Part shown: positions 31,305-43,426 of the stretch, one piece after another
Layout: every line of letters starts with the position of its first letter
How positions within the stretch are numbered: position 1 is the stretch's first letter
DNA from: Spinellus fusiger
Taxonomy: Eukaryota; Mucoromycota; Mucoromycetes; Mucorales; Phycomycetaceae
DNA: 64,000 bases
Reading direction: 5' to 3'
Assembly (NCBI GenBank): GCA_025094145.1
Contig: JALLLS010000033.1
Span: 1 to 64,000, forward strand
Notes under the pieces: generated by a model
What the model saw: the letters and a program-made list of their open reading frames with translations, nothing else
Database searches by the model: none
Told to the model about the DNA's origin: nothing
Program-made: the position numbers and the translations under genes

Positions 31305-32501
31305 TTACTCGGTCTTCTTGGCCTGGGGAGCATTCTTCTTGATGGTGCGCAGTGCCTGTTCATAGTACTGTTGTGCTGCCTTGTTGGCCACACCACCATA
31401 CTGACATGCCAAGCCACGAGCCTGTTGACTGTAGTGAGACACCTGGGTATCGACCACCTCCTTGTTCTGAAGATAGAGACGGGGGAAGACAAATGCAGAC
31501 ACAGCAAAGAATCCAACCAAGTACTTTGTAGACACACACTTTGCCACAGTCCAGATAGTGTAAGAAAGACACAGGGCGACAAAGGAGCGAGTGTTATCTT
31601 CAATGAGGACAAGCTTGGTCAGTTGGCGGGCCACTATCTCGGTCACATCCACTGCCAGTTGAGCCGAACGCACTACACGATCACGGGACACACAGGTGCA
31701 TTTTGTGTTGAGACGTGCCCTGAAATAAGAGAGTCAATACACACCTCCGCACACCTCCTCACACTTACTCATAGGGGTTGGCAATATCAGAGGATGCCTT
31801 ACCACCAAACATCTTCTGTCCTTGCTTGTGTGTGTTGACATAGACCCAGTTGATGCCAGTGACAATGGTAAAGAAACCAGCGGCAATCTGGAGTAATGAA
31901 TAGCACTCAGTCAAGGCAAGCACACTGATAATAGAGAGAAGGGCAATGGCACTCTTCTTGGGGTATTCCCAGAAGATAAGAGAAGCAGTCTTTGCCTTGA
32001 TATAGGACGTAGGGTCTGGTCTGGATGAGTTGTGTGTTGTCCCGACTCTCCTTACCTTCATCAAAGTTCACCTTGGGAGACTGGTAGATGGGTCGGGTGA
32101 CGTCTCTGACAGCCTGGGTGGTCTCCTTGACAGTCTCCTTGACGGTTTCCTTGACAGCTTGGGTGGTCTCCTGGACAGTCTCCTTGACAACCTTGACAGT
32201 TTCCTGAGGGGTCTCCTTGACAGCCTGGACAGGGGCTTCTATCACGACTGGCTCAACACCTTCAAGCTCAAGCTCATAGTCATCAATGGCTATCATAGTA
32301 ATGCAATACAACAGATAGAATGCAGTACAAGAATGAGATACACCTTTCTTTTGATGACGCGTCTCTTCCTACACCCACGCCACCTTCTCTCTACACCTAC
32401 TTACGTGTTTCCTCTACATGCTTGACTTCTGTAACAGACTCAAGGGTCTCAACAGCATCAGTAGAATAAGGCACGTGTTTCTGCTCAATAGACTCGCTCA
32501 T
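31305..32501 (-). CDS. RTN1: Reticulon-like ER membrane-shaping protein
   Basis: Four exons on the minus strand (32501-32405, 32289-32056, 32015-31769, 31719-31305) join in phase to 330 codons plus stop. The N-terminus (MSESIEQKHVPYSTD) leads to a repeated Q-E-T/V-K-E-T stretch (residues ~55-95) that should form an amphipathic helix. The reticulon homology domain follows: TASLIFWEYPKKSAIALLSI, a long hydrophobic hairpin, a ~50-residue loop with ARLNTKCTC, then a second hydrophobic pair (SFVALCLSYTIWTVAK...YLVGFFAVSAFVF). The C-terminus is KKNAPQAKKTE. Reticulons curve ER tubules. The exon 2/3 junction was chosen because only that acceptor (32016) keeps the DPTSYIKAKTASL frame. Confidence 0.88.
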
Positions 32502-33456
32502 TATAAAATAGTAATAGGAAGAAGAATGAAAAGCAAGATACGGTGTCTCCAGCCGATTTACTTATATCACAGACTATTCAGCGGTACTTCAAAAGAAGCA
32601 AGGTGGATGACGTGCCTGTATTTGCCATCTTATAAATTAAAGGCGAGTTGACAGAAAGAAGATATTATAAATTGTTAAAAACAGCCACGCGTGGGATTTA
32701 AATCCTATTGAATGATCAGAACTCACAGATACCAGAAAGTCAAGGCCTATTTCTACTGCTAATAGTGTTTGCATAAAAGTACCTTGGTTCTCGGTCTATA
32801 GGTTGATGTCTTTAACCCAAGCCCTGTTCTATAAGAGAACCTGTTCTATAAGAGAAGCATATATAGCATGGTTGCCTTGATCTATGTTATTTAATAGTAG
32901 ATCCCGTGTCCAAGACAGTGCAAGTTTAATGGATAGTATTTAAATTAAATTAAATGACATGTATGTTAGTAAGTTAGACTACTGATATGAGTTTATCCTA
33001 TTAATGAATTTTATATGATTTATAATATTTTTATAAAAGAGATTTTAACATGGGGACAAATGTTAATAGAATAGATGCCATAAGAATAGATGCCATAAGA
33101 ATGGCTTCTGTATCCATTGATATAAAGAGGTGTCTCATGTCAAATAAACAACAGCATCCTTAACTCTGCCATAAGCATTATCAACAATCCCAAAGCAATC
33201 ACTCTTATTTTCTATTCCATTTCTTCATTGGAATTCACAAGACATCATACCATCAAGCAATTCACCAGCACTCTTTGTAGATATATATTTATTATTTTCA
33301 AAAGTATTTGAGAAAAAGAGAAATATACAGATAGACACATGTTACTTTTACTGATTTACTATGGCAAAGACTGTAGATTGGATTTTGAAAACCCTTATTA
33401 CTAATTATTTTATTTATTTTATTCTATTTAAAAAAAGAAAAGAAAAAGAAAACTCT
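32502..33456. other. Intergenic between reticulon and tRNase Z
   Basis: No gene. It contains the reticulon promoter side and the 3' flank of tRNase Z. A short direct repeat ataagaatagatgcc occurs twice at about 33080-33110. Confidence 0.4.
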
Positions 33457-36299
33457 TTAGTTCTCCTTATCTTCTTTTTCGACTTCTTTGAAAAAGAGCT
33501 GAATGGCTTGGGTGAATTTGGGAAGGATAGGAAATTGTTTAAGGGCAATAGTCATCATATCAAAGCTATAAAATACATTCTCTTGGGCACTGGCTAAGAG
33601 GGGCACTTTTGGATAGCGTTGACTAAAGTGGTTTAGGAGGGTGAAGCGTGCGTTCATTCGGTTGCCCACTTCCACTGCTTCTCCAGTGGTTGTGTGTTTC
33701 TTGGCTTTTGCTTCTTCCACCATATCATCCTCAAAGGAGGCTTCATGGACGAGCAGCGTGGCATTCATACCTTCTGCAATAAGCTTGCTGCAGGGACGAG
33801 TATCTCCCGAGTAACTTGCCAAAAAAATTAAACAAATGTCCTGTTCACAGTGGGGAGACCTACGCTAGTTTCCATCCAGAAGTATGTTCAACGGATAATC
33901 CATAGGCATGTAAACAGTGAATCACTTCCACTGGCTGTAGATTCGACAGGCCAAGGCTCTGTTTTGCCTTGCTGAATCTCCGCTCACTAGGTCCTTTGGG
34001 ATGAATAGAGAATATCTTTGTTGCTGCCACTTACATAAAGGCATTTGGAGTCTTTTTGAGCAATATTTCCTCAATGTTAATAAAGACCACCTCCCTTTGG
34101 AACCCAAAGGCCTCCACTTCACTGTACTCCTTTAGCCAGCCATAGAAGTATCTGGGGGCAATGACAGTGAGGGTGTTTTGGGTGTCCTTGTTCAGCTGGT
34201 GTCCCTGTGGATGAGTGGATAGCCCATGCGTGGGATCCCTTACCTTATACCACTGGGTTAGAAGCTGGATCACTCCCAGATGATGGTCTGCATGGAGATG
34301 GGATATAAAAATGGTTTTTATAGCACCCAGTTCCTGTGCCAGCTGGTCTTGTCCAAACAGACGCAGGATTTGGCCATACGTGCCTTCTCCAGCATCTAGC
34401 AAGAGAGAGCCTGTGTCTGGTATCTTCACAAGAGTAGCACTCACTATAGCAGTATGAGTAGCACTCTACAAATAACAGTGGCCTACCATTTCGATACTTT
34501 GAAGGAATAGCACTGCCTGTGCCCAGTGTAATCACCTCCAGATCATCCCCAGGAAAACTCTCTAGGGGCACCTTTTCTGCCTCCTGGACAGCCTTCTCAA
34601 TGATCTGTCGGCACTCTCCATCTGCATCAAAAGACTGTATGTCGGGATCGGCTGTGTTGGTAGGGTCAAATATATAGGACTTGGGTGCATTTGGATCTGT
34701 GCCTGTACGGGGCTCAAGATGACAGATGCTGTCATTGACCAATGGAATGGTGCGTGGTGGCAGATCAGAGACTAGACAGTGTGAATAGACCTCCAAAGCA
34801 CTCCCTTTGTCCCTCTTGCACACAAACACTACTCACATGTATCCAACACTAGCTGTGGTGAGTTGTTGTATTTTGGTATTGGGAAAATAGAAGTGTTCAA
34901 CTGAGATAGCTTCCATTGACTCAATGCGTGGCGTTTATACAACACCGTCTGTGGAGACAGTAGTTTTGTACTGATAATGTGCTAAAGATATCAATGCAGA
35001 GTCAAGGCATCTTCTCTCTTCCCTCTGGTCTTACCTCTGTCTCATCAGGGAAGGTATTCATCCATGCCCTGTACCGTGCATCGGCCAACACTTCATCACC
35101 CAGCAAATGGACAATGGTGTTGGGTGTATGTGTGCCCTTTTCCTTTTGATAGGCTTCAAACTGAGGCGAGGCGGTCAAAGGATCAATGTAGTCCACGTCA
35201 GGACAATCCACCACCATGAAGATCTGTTATAGATCCACCGATAAACACATAGATCAATATCGATTGGCTTTTATATTGACAATGCTGTTGAATGTCTTTT
35301 TCTCCCCCTCTTTCTACTTACATGACCTGGTTTGGTTGGGTCGCACACTTGTTCTTGATGAATGACTCTACCATCCTCCAATGTAACAGAGATACCCTTT
35401 TGTAATTTACCATAGAGAGGACCAGGCTTTATGCCCAGTGCCATGGCAGCTTGCTTTTTGAACTTGCCAGGAATAGCAGGTCCATGGCAAATGTACGACA
35501 CTGTCACTGGATAGGGAGTAGTAGAAGGAAGTCCCGACCAAAGATGTTCTCTTTGACGGAAGTTACGGGTAGGAGTGTTGGGTGGAGCCCCTGTCTTGTT
35601 CTCAGCCAATGGATGATTGGATCGAGGAGCACAATCTGCCTCTAGGGTGTGTCCGGGTGCTGGAGAAGATCCTTGCATAGAGAACATCTGAGAAATAACA
35701 AAGCGACGGTAATCCATTTTATCCTTATCAGAAAGTGCCTCCATGTCCCTGTTGGAAATCCACTGTCCATTCTCACTGATCCATCTCTCTCGTGTTATGC
35801 TCTGGGCTTCTTCCATAATGTCCAGTGCATTGGATTCTCCCTCCTGATGCCATGCTCTCTTCTGCCCTACCACTGCCTCTCCTGCTCCTTGTGCATGTGT
35901 GGGCAATGTGCATACGGGAATCACTCGGAGATTGCCATCATCAAAGACATCAGCGCTTGTTTCTTTATCATACACATTGACAATGGCTTGAGTGCGATAG
36001 AGAAAGTGGCGCATTGCAGCAATGGCGTGGTTTGTATTTCTTCCACCATGGATATCAATGCTTCTGGATCCAATGTCTGTCAATGTCAGTAGCATGCCAG
36101 GCACACCTCCCATGGTCTGCCACTGAGTGCGGGTTAAGAAGATATGCTTTAGTTTGGTGAGTCGCACTTTCTGTTCCACACACAGACGTTGTGTGCCTTC
36201 ACTACAATTGAACATGTAACGTTCCTTATCGTAGTTGATAATAAGCATAGGAGGTCCTTCTGAGGAAGAGTGGCCCACTACTTGGATAAAGGACTTCAT
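33457..36299 (-). CDS. TRZ1: Long-form tRNase Z (tRNA 3' endonuclease)
   Basis: Cuts the 3' trailer from pre-tRNA in nucleus and mitochondria. The start at 36299 gives MKSFIQVVGHSSSEGPPML, the typical N-terminus of tRNase ZL; the frame extends upstream without conservation. The N-terminal inactive beta-lactamase half is in exon 1 (36299-35322). Exon 2 (35223-35035) carries DCPDVDYIDPL and exon 3 is 34948-34837. The catalytic half starts LEVITLGTGSAIPSKYRN (the P-x-K-x-R-N loop) and has LLLDAGEGTYGQ and the metal motif SHLHADHHLG (near 34300). Later come QSLGLSNLQPVEVIHC, YSGDTRPC and LLVHEASFEDD. Introns are short and interrupt the frame near 35321, 35034, 34836, 34490, 34245, 34030 and 33860. 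No break was seen. Confidence 0.9.
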
Positions 36300-36690
36300 G
36301 GTGCGGAAGTGTAGTAAAACAGATAAAGAAAGAGTCTTGGGTATACGCAGAGAACGAACAGAGAGAGCAAAATACATGCAACTTTTACAGTGAATATTCC
36401 TCGGTGCCAATGCCTCTCTACTATGTCTACAGTAAGTGACTTTCTTTGGTACGTGTCACTGTCCCGATAGAAAAGAAGTAGATGCAAGGGACAAAAAGTA
36501 ATTCCTATATGCAAGAGGGTAGAGTATACACAGTCACGATGGCTTATACACTGAGATGGAAAGCAGTGATATAAGGGTGCAGGTTGTAAAGTGCAAGGTA
36601 GATCCAATAGGACTATAGAGTGAGTTATTTTTTGGCATGTCCACATTGAATAAGCAAAAGGATAAGCCTGTTCTTTTCCTTGTTCTCTTA

Positions 36691-36980
36691 TTTATGATAT
36701 GTTATGATATGTTATGATATGTTATGATATGTTATGATATGTTATGATATGTTATGATATGTTATGATATGTTATTATATGTTATGATATGTTATGATAT
36801 GTTATGATATGTTATTATATGTTATTATATGTTATTATATGTTATTATATGTTATTATATGTTATTATATGTTATTATATGTTATTATATGTTATTATAT
36901 GTTATTATATGTTATTATATGTTATTATATGTTATTATATGTTATTATATGTTATGATATGTTATTATATGTTATTATCT
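36691..36980. repeat. 10-bp minisatellite, about 28 units, two variants in blocks
   Basis: Units GTTATGATAT dominate 36691-36810 and GTTATTATAT dominate 36811-36950, with a few GTTATGATAT units mixed in near 36950. The array lies between the tRNase Z start and the Swi5 start, in a divergent promoter region. Long tyrosine/leucine-rich frames across it are artefacts. Confidence 0.95.
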
Positions 36981-37125
36981 GCTATTTCTTATACTTTATT
37001 CTCTTCCTTGAATCACCGCACAAAAGATGATAGATGATAAAACACATGCTCCTACCATCCCAAGTCAATAAAATAAATAAAATACAATACACCCCCCTTC
37101 TTCCTTGAGTCCTGGTTGTATCCAA

Positions 37126-37511
37126 ATGAGCTCACACAGAGACTATAGACAGGTAGGATGAACAGAACAAGACTGTTGATTCATACATGTCCTATTCTAG
37201 CTTTTGAAGCAGAAACAGGCAGAGTATGCTGATTTATATGAGCAGTTGGGGTAAGCAGATACTTCCATGCCTTGTAGTGACTGATATGTGTCCTGAAGCA
37301 TGACGGAGAAAGAAGCCCATAGCAGAATGAGTGAGCGCATCCAATATCTGCATGAATACAATGCCCTTAAAGACACAGCTACAATGCTACTGGCAATTGT
37401 AAGTGGCTCCAGAGACAGGAAGATGACTAAGCGTGACAGTATGCAGAACAACAGTGTCTTACCCTGGCAGAAGTGTATGACAAATTCAATGCACCTTCCA
37501 GCAATATCTGA
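37126..37511 (+). CDS. SWI5: Swi5-like recombination mediator (Swi5/Sae3)
   Basis: A tiny four-exon gene (37126-37152, 37201-37250, 37299-37398, 37455-37511) joins in phase to 77 codons plus stop. The product has LLKQKQAEYADLYEQLG (coiled coil), then RIQYLHEYNALKDTATMLLAI, the hallmark Swi5 block (L-H-E-Y-N-x-x-K-D), and ends AEVYDKFNAPSSNI. Swi5 works with Sfr1/Mei5 to load Rad51/Dmc1 on DNA. Length is close to the usual 80-90. The last acceptor (37454) was chosen because it keeps the frame and gives a Swi5-like tail; the next AG (37470) gives an unrelated tail. The first exon codes for only nine residues, so the start is tentative. Confidence 0.8.
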
Positions 37512-37786
37512 GAATAAGTTTTGGCTCTCCCTTTCATCTTTCTTCTTCAGTACAGTCTGTTCTTGGCCATACCTTAAAAAAGAAAAAAAAAAGACCCTTT
37601 CTGTTTGAACTATCGCGTCATTCTTACAGAGAAATAGCAAATACTGCCCTTTCTTCCCTCCAAGAGAATATAAACATTCTTCTTCTTTATTATTATTATT
37701 ATTATAATATAATATAATATAATATAATATAGTATAGTATAGTATAGTATAGTGGCATATTCTACATATCTCATACACTTTCTTCC

Positions 37787-39470
37787 ATGGCCTTCCTCTC
37801 TCGTATTGCCTCCACCAGTGCTTCTCGACTCTTGCCTCGTGCTATTTCACTGGCTCCTTATGCAAGAGGTAATCCACGGATCCAATCCACAGTGTGTCCT
37901 AATAGATAGTGTTTTCTTCTTCCTCGGCCATACGCACCCGTTGTCCTGTTGAGCCCCACACAGCTGCTTCCTCCAACCCACCCCTTGCCTTTCCATGCAT
38001 TGATAAACTTGTCTCCCGTACACAGGAACTCGACAATGGCCCTGAGCCTAGCTACGACAAGGTAGTCACTGGCTATGAGGTGTTCGAACACAACCAGCCC
38101 TTTTTGCTGGACTATGGCGGAGTCCTCCCCAACTTCACTATTGCTTATGAGACATGGGGGACATTGAATGAAAAGAGAGACAATGCCATTCTTATCCACA
38201 CAGGTCTGTCTGCCTCTTCTCATGCCAAATCCCATGCCAAAAACACAAAGGCAGGATGGTGGGAGGAGTTCATTGGCCCTGGAGGACCTATTGACACCAG
38301 CAAGTTCTTCGTTGTCTGTACAAATGTCATTGGTGGTTGCTATGGATCTACAGGCCCAAGTGCTGTGGATCCAGCCGACAATGAGAGATATGCCACACGC
38401 TTCCCTATTATTACTATGTTTGATATGATACGAGCCCAATTCCTACTGCTAGACAGTCTTGCCATTGACAGACTTCATGCCAGTGTGGGCAGTAGTATGG
38501 GAGGCATGCAGTCCCTTGCTGCTGCGTCTCTTTATCCTGATCGAGTGAAGCGTCTTATCACCATTTCTGCCTGTGCACGGTCCCATCCCTATTCCATTGC
38601 TCTTCGACACACCCAGCGTCAAGGTAATGACCCCTGCTATTTTGTCTGTCTATGTGTCTATGTGTCTATGTGTCTAATGGAATCCCATCAATGTATGTAG
38701 TCTTAATGTCAGATCCCAACTGGAACAAGGGATTCTATTACAAGTCAGTGCCTCCTCATGTAGGCATGAAGGTAAGAGAGTGTTCAGTCCATCCTTCCAT
38801 CTCTTTATCTCTATTTCTATTTCTCACCCACTGTCAGTTGGCGCGTGAAATTGCCACCATTAGTTATCGATCAGGACCTGAATGGGAAAAGAGATTTGGA
38901 CGCAAGAGAGCCCATGAAGACCAGTCTCCTGCCCTGTGTCCAGACTTCCTTATTGAAACCTACCTGGATCATCAGGGAGAGCGATTCTGTCTCCAGTACG
39001 ATCCCAATTCTCTGCTGTACATCTCCAAAGCCATGGACATGTTTGATATGTCTCGTTCAGCTACATCTGCACTCCATGAACAACGACAACGCAACCAGGC
39101 GTCTTTCTCTTCTTCGTCTTCTTCTTCGTCTTCTTCTCAACCTGTTCTTCCACCTCGCCACTCTGCTCTTGAGATGCGTGCTCAGGCCATAGTCCCTAAA
39201 CTCACCCTCACAACTCTCTCTGCCTCTGATCCTGCTATCCAGGACTTGGTAGAAGGCATGCGAGCCATTACAATGCCCACGCTGGTCTTGGGTGTTCAGT
39301 CAGACATCCTGTTCCCAGTGTGGCAGCAAAAGGAGATTGCCGAGTGTCTCAAAGAAGCAGGCAACCAGAATGTGACCTATTATGAATTAGATGCCATGTA
39401 TGGCCATGACACGTTTCTTATTGACCGGGTCAGTGTGGGTGGTGCTGTGAAAGGCCATTTAGAACTGTAG
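37787..39470 (+). CDS. cys2: Serine O-acetyltransferase, fungal MetX/alpha-beta-hydrolase type
   Basis: Transfers acetyl from acetyl-CoA to serine for cysteine synthesis. Four exons (37787-37868, 37910-38623, 38701-38771, 38838-39470) give 499 codons plus stop. The first ~50 residues ([20 protein letters not shown]...) are rich in R, S and A without acidic residues, a plausible mitochondrial presequence. Then come [31 protein letters not shown], the nucleophile elbow [18 protein letters not shown] (acid) and YGHDTFLID (histidine). The WWEEFIGPG and [19 protein letters not shown] blocks are those of Cys2/CysA rather than homoserine acetyltransferase Met2, which is the alternative. A run of about ten serines is encoded near 39110. 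It is convergent with the Tsr4 gene. Confidence 0.85.
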
Positions 39471-39700
39471 TGTCTATTTTATTTTCTATTGCTTCTACAG
39501 AACAGCCGCCTATAAAAGACAGAAAGATAGAAAGACAAAAAGAAAAAAGAGGCTTTTGAATACCTTTGTATTCTCTCTAATAATAAAAAAATAAAAAGAT
39601 ACCTATCCACATAAAGTAAAAAATAAAAAGAGAGAGAGAGAGAGAGAAAGAAAAAAAGACTAAATGGCCTAGAGGGATGTATACCACAACAGAGAACATC

Positions 39701-41155
39701 TTATCGACGTTCTCCCAATTGCATGCCGTCCGCAGAAAAGTCCTGTTTCCACACAAACTCAGAGGCATAGGAAGTGGCAAGGACACAGTTGTGCTTGCAA
39801 GTGTAGATATAGAGGGAGCCCCAGTCAAGAGAATCCGTGACATGCGAAATAGACAGAAAGTTAAGAAGCGTAGACAGGATCTGGAATTCAAAGGTACGCA
39901 CACCTCCACACTGTTCACAGTTGGGAATGACTGTGGGCTTATTGCTGCTCTGCACCCACAAGGGCTCTCTGTCAGGCATATCATACTCCACTCTATCGTA
40001 GCGCACGACCTGGTCAGGATTCAGCTGAAGACGCAGCTGGAACTGTAGAAATGCATCATCCACAGCCACCTTTGAATCCACAGCATCGTCCTCTGCATTG
40101 GAATGGTCAATCCAAAGTGCAAACTAGTGCATGCATCCCTTCTTCTTACCATACTCAATATCATCCTCCACTGTGTTATCCGACACCTCATGCACAGTCT
40201 CCATCGGCTCGTCCTCCTTCAGTGTTAGGTTTTCTGGCTCACTCACAATCTCCTTCTCAGCAAAAACCTGGGCCTGTCGAAGGGCATGGACACTTGCATC
40301 GGGGGATTTGCCACAGAAGGACTTGTGTTTGCACTCATTCCAGTCTGCCAATTGATGGGCACGAGAGCAGTAGGGTGTATGGCACTGCCCACACTTCTTG
40401 TTGCCTAGTAATCCACACACAGCACACAGCAAGGGGGCTGCAAATGCCTTTGGTACAAAGTCAACGTCCACATCGCCGTCTTCCTCATCGTCCTTTGGGA
40501 GAGGCCAGTAGGGGTTTTCCCTTGGCAGTTGGCTACGGAATACTTTGATACTAGGCACAGCATCCGCACCAGCATTAGTCTCAGTCATAGTCTCATTCAT
40601 AGTCTCAGTCATAGTCTCAATCCCAATCCCAATCCCAATTCCAGTCTCTGCAGATGTAGATGTAGATGTAAATGTACCTGTTCTTCTCCCTTTGTAAGCA
40701 CTGTCCATTCTTACAGCAGAACACATAAACAGTACGATGAAAGGCTTCTGCTGGCTGGTCCTCGGGTGTGTACAACTTTGCAAAAGAAGAAAGAAGAAAG
40801 AAAAAAAGGTGTTATCTTTTCATGGACACTCCCAACTCCCCAGTAACAAAGAACAGAAAAGAACAAAAGAGAGACTACTCTGCTATCATTTACCTGGACA
40901 AGCAGTACCATCGGCTGCTCACACTGGCCACATGTGACTTGTTCAAAAGTCAAAATGAACTCGGGATTCATCCATGCCTAGTGAGCCGCCCCCCCTCCTG
41001 TCAGATCCACACGCCTGCAACAAGTGTCTTACTGGTTTGCCGCCTGATTTGCTAGGAAATGTATCAGCTGTCAGAGGTGTTTCTGGGTCTTCAGCATAGC
41101 CCAGCTGAGGAATCCACTGCTCAGACTCTTCTTCATGCAGCTCATGAAGGGTCAT
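39701..41155 (-). CDS. TSR4: PDCD2/Tsr4-like ribosome biogenesis protein
   Basis: PDCD2-type proteins act as chaperones for the small-subunit protein uS5 (RPS2). The minus-strand exons read LGYAEDPETPLTADTFPSKSGGKP, then AWMNPEFILTFEQVTCGQCEQPMVLLVQ, LYTPEDQPAEAFHRTVYVFCC, and a large exon with NPYWPLPKDDEEDG and a MYND-type finger (CAVCGLLGNKKCGQCHTPYCSRAHQLADW, near 40370). The C-terminal domain has VIPNCEQCGGVRTFEFQ and LDWGSLYIYTC. The start at 41155 is the first ATG before the conserved N-terminus; an upstream open frame is T-rich and not conserved. An intron (about 40678-40570) carries repeated (TCTACA)n and gagactatgac units. Intact as far as can be seen. Confidence 0.88.
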
Positions 41156-41175
41156 GGCAAAGAGGATAAAGAAGG

Positions 41176-41206
<31 letters not shown>

Positions 41207-41627
41207 TGAAGCTGATCCCATAACATTCATCTTTGACAGATGCAAGTCACAGAGTAGTCCACTTGTTCCTAGCCTTGTCACTGCTACACTGTACTGTACT
41301 GTTTTTTCTAAAGTGGCCAATGCTACAAGTCCATTCAATTGAGAGTCACACACTTTAAGAACAACAACAAAGAGACAGCTATGAATTGTTCCAACCATAG
41401 TTTATTCCTTACGAAAAAGAAAAAGAAAAAAGAAGGGATCTTTGACAGTAAGTGAAAACACTGCAAAGACCCAAAGATCCCCTCTCAAAGCCCGCAGGAA
41501 AGCAGAAATGAAAATTCATTCCCAGCCATCCACTCGCGGTGGCTTTGACTTGCCTCATTCCATTAGGCACGTCATTTGATTGGTCTGTCGATGTGTGTCA
41601 AAGGAGAGGCAGGAGAAGCACTTCACC
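41156..41627. promoter_or_regulatory. Shared divergent promoter region of TSR4 and the MFSD5-like gene
   Basis: The two start codons point away from each other over 472 bp. Purine-rich runs (aaagaaaaaaaaaag near 41180; gaaaaagaaaaagaaaaaag near 41413) are present. No specific factor site is claimed. Confidence 0.4.
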
Positions 41628-43312
41628 ATGGACCCACATGCCAGAACATTAAGACATCTCCAGCAAAAATACCTGGCTGTGTATTTAATGGTGATGGGTA
41701 ATGTCGACTAGAATGAAAAGAAGAAGAAAAAAGAGAAAAGAAAGAATAGACTGTGGAGCTTACCCTTCTTACCCTTCTTGTTCTTCCTTGTTCTTCCTTG
41801 TCCTAAAGGTGCTGACTGGCTCCAGGGCCCTTATCTCTATAAGCTATACCGTTCTTATGGCCTTGACCTTACTCAGATTGCCCTCCTCTTCCTGACAGGA
41901 TTCCTAAGCAGTGCATTTGCCGGAACAGCAGTAGGAAGCACAGCCGACACTAGGTAAACAAAGCAAAAAGTGGCGTGCATGTTAAGCAGTAGCAGTGGAA
42001 GACGGCGTCTTTGTCTTTTCTTTTGTGGTGTGTCTTCTCTCTCTCTTATTCTCCGCCAGTTCAATGTCTATTCTGTCCTGTTTCTATCGCATGTCCTGTC
42101 GGGTATGGCGGCTGCTCTTCTTTACAGTGTGTTTGAGGCGTGGTATGTTGCTGAGCATACATCACATGGGCTTCCGGAAGAGTGGCGAGCACACACCTTT
42201 GCCCTTGCTACCTTCTTCAACAGTGTGGTGGCAGTGGTAGCAGGTCTTGCTGCCAATGGGATGGTGGTGGTGTGGGGCTACAGTGCTCCCTATGTGGCTG
42301 CTGTTCTTCTCCAGACAATAGCAGCAGCAGGCATTTATATGACATGGACAGAGAATTATGGAGAACATCTGGCAGTGGTAGGTGGAGTAGAGTACGGTGG
42401 TGTGGAAGCATTTTGTCTGATGGTGGATGTAGAATGGGCACTCCTTGTTGCGTTCGTTAAGGGAAGGCGTGCATGCCATGTTCCAAGGTAAGATGCGATA
42501 AGATAAGATCCACCTTGCCTATACCTTGCTTAGACACCAACCTCCTCTGTCTTGGCGCTGCTCAGACACTGTTCGAGTGTTCCATGTACGTGTTTGTTCT
42601 TCTTTACACACCTGCACTGGAGGGAGCTGCCGACGAACAAGGTAAGCAGCCTACTTTGCATTCCCTTTCTTATTGGCTGTCTACTCTAGATCTTCCACTG
42701 GGTCTGTTGTTCTCTACCATGATGCTGGCCGTTATGCTGGGGTCTCTGCTGTTTCGTGTCCTTGGGCAACAGAAACTACTGCAGCAAGAACACCTGCTCA
42801 CACTGGCACTAGGTATAGCCAGTGGGTCGTTTGCTGTTATGGCCTATTACGAGTCCCACTCTGTAAGTCTCTTCTACTTGCTTTCTATACACTCATGCAT
42901 GTCTCTGTCTAGGTGGTTCTTCTCACCATGGCCTATCACGGCTTTGAGTTTACCACTGGCCTCTACTACCCCTCCATGGCCAGTCTCAAAGCCCATGTTA
43001 TTCCAGAAGAAACACGCGTTGGTGTCATGACTCTGCTGCGTATTCCTATGAACCTAGGTGTGGGACTGCTTCTGTGGAATGTAGGCTCTTCTTCTTTCTT
43101 CTTTCTTCTTCTTTCTTTCTTCATCCTCCCATTCTATCCAATGCACTCTTCTCCATCAACAGACAGCTTATTCACACCCATCTATTTGTACACAACGTGC
43201 TTTCTAGGTGGAGTCCATGCCAACAGCCACTCTCTTTGCCTTGTGTGGCGTCATCACCATGCTGGGCTGCACATTCATGCTGTTCTATCGCAGCAAAAAA
43301 CCAGGACAATAA
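41628..43312 (+). CDS. MFS transporter, MFSD5/molybdate-transporter-2 family
   Basis: Eight exons (41628-41697, 41809-41953, 41990-42377, 42433-42487, 42534-42641, 42690-42862, 42913-43080, 43208-43312) join in phase to 403 codons plus stop. The first exons give GADWLQGPYLYKLYRSYGLDL, then FLTGFLSSAFAGTAVGSTADT and SGRRRLCLFFCG. This is the MFS_5 signature around TM1-TM3. FEAWYVAEH follows in TM4, and LGAAQTLFECSMYVFVLLYTPAL opens the second half. About 11-12 hydrophobic spans are seen. Family members are reported as molybdate importers; substrate here is inferred only. The alternative exon 3 read-through (to 42491) loses the frame of the second half. Confidence 0.85.
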
Positions 43313-43426
43313 AAACATGTGACCTGATGGCTGACATCACCCTCTTTTGAGAGTCCGATAAATCATACTGCGTTGATGTTTTTATGTGCACACAAACAGT
43401 CAATTTTTTCTCTTCCCTTTTTAGCC

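Noticed and set aside
36794..37037. Frames rich in repeated YYMLLYVI
   Set aside because: Pure translation of the 10-bp repeat array.
37909..37911. Alternative start of the serine O-acetyltransferase at an in-frame GTG or a later ATG
   Set aside because: Splicing of 37869-37909 joins a good presequence exon in phase, which explains the frame without a non-ATG start.
37909..39470. Homoserine O-acetyltransferase (Met2)
   Set aside because: The overall fold is shared, but the [21 protein letters not shown] and [17 protein letters not shown] blocks plus a presequence match the fungal serine O-acetyltransferase branch better; kept as the alternative.
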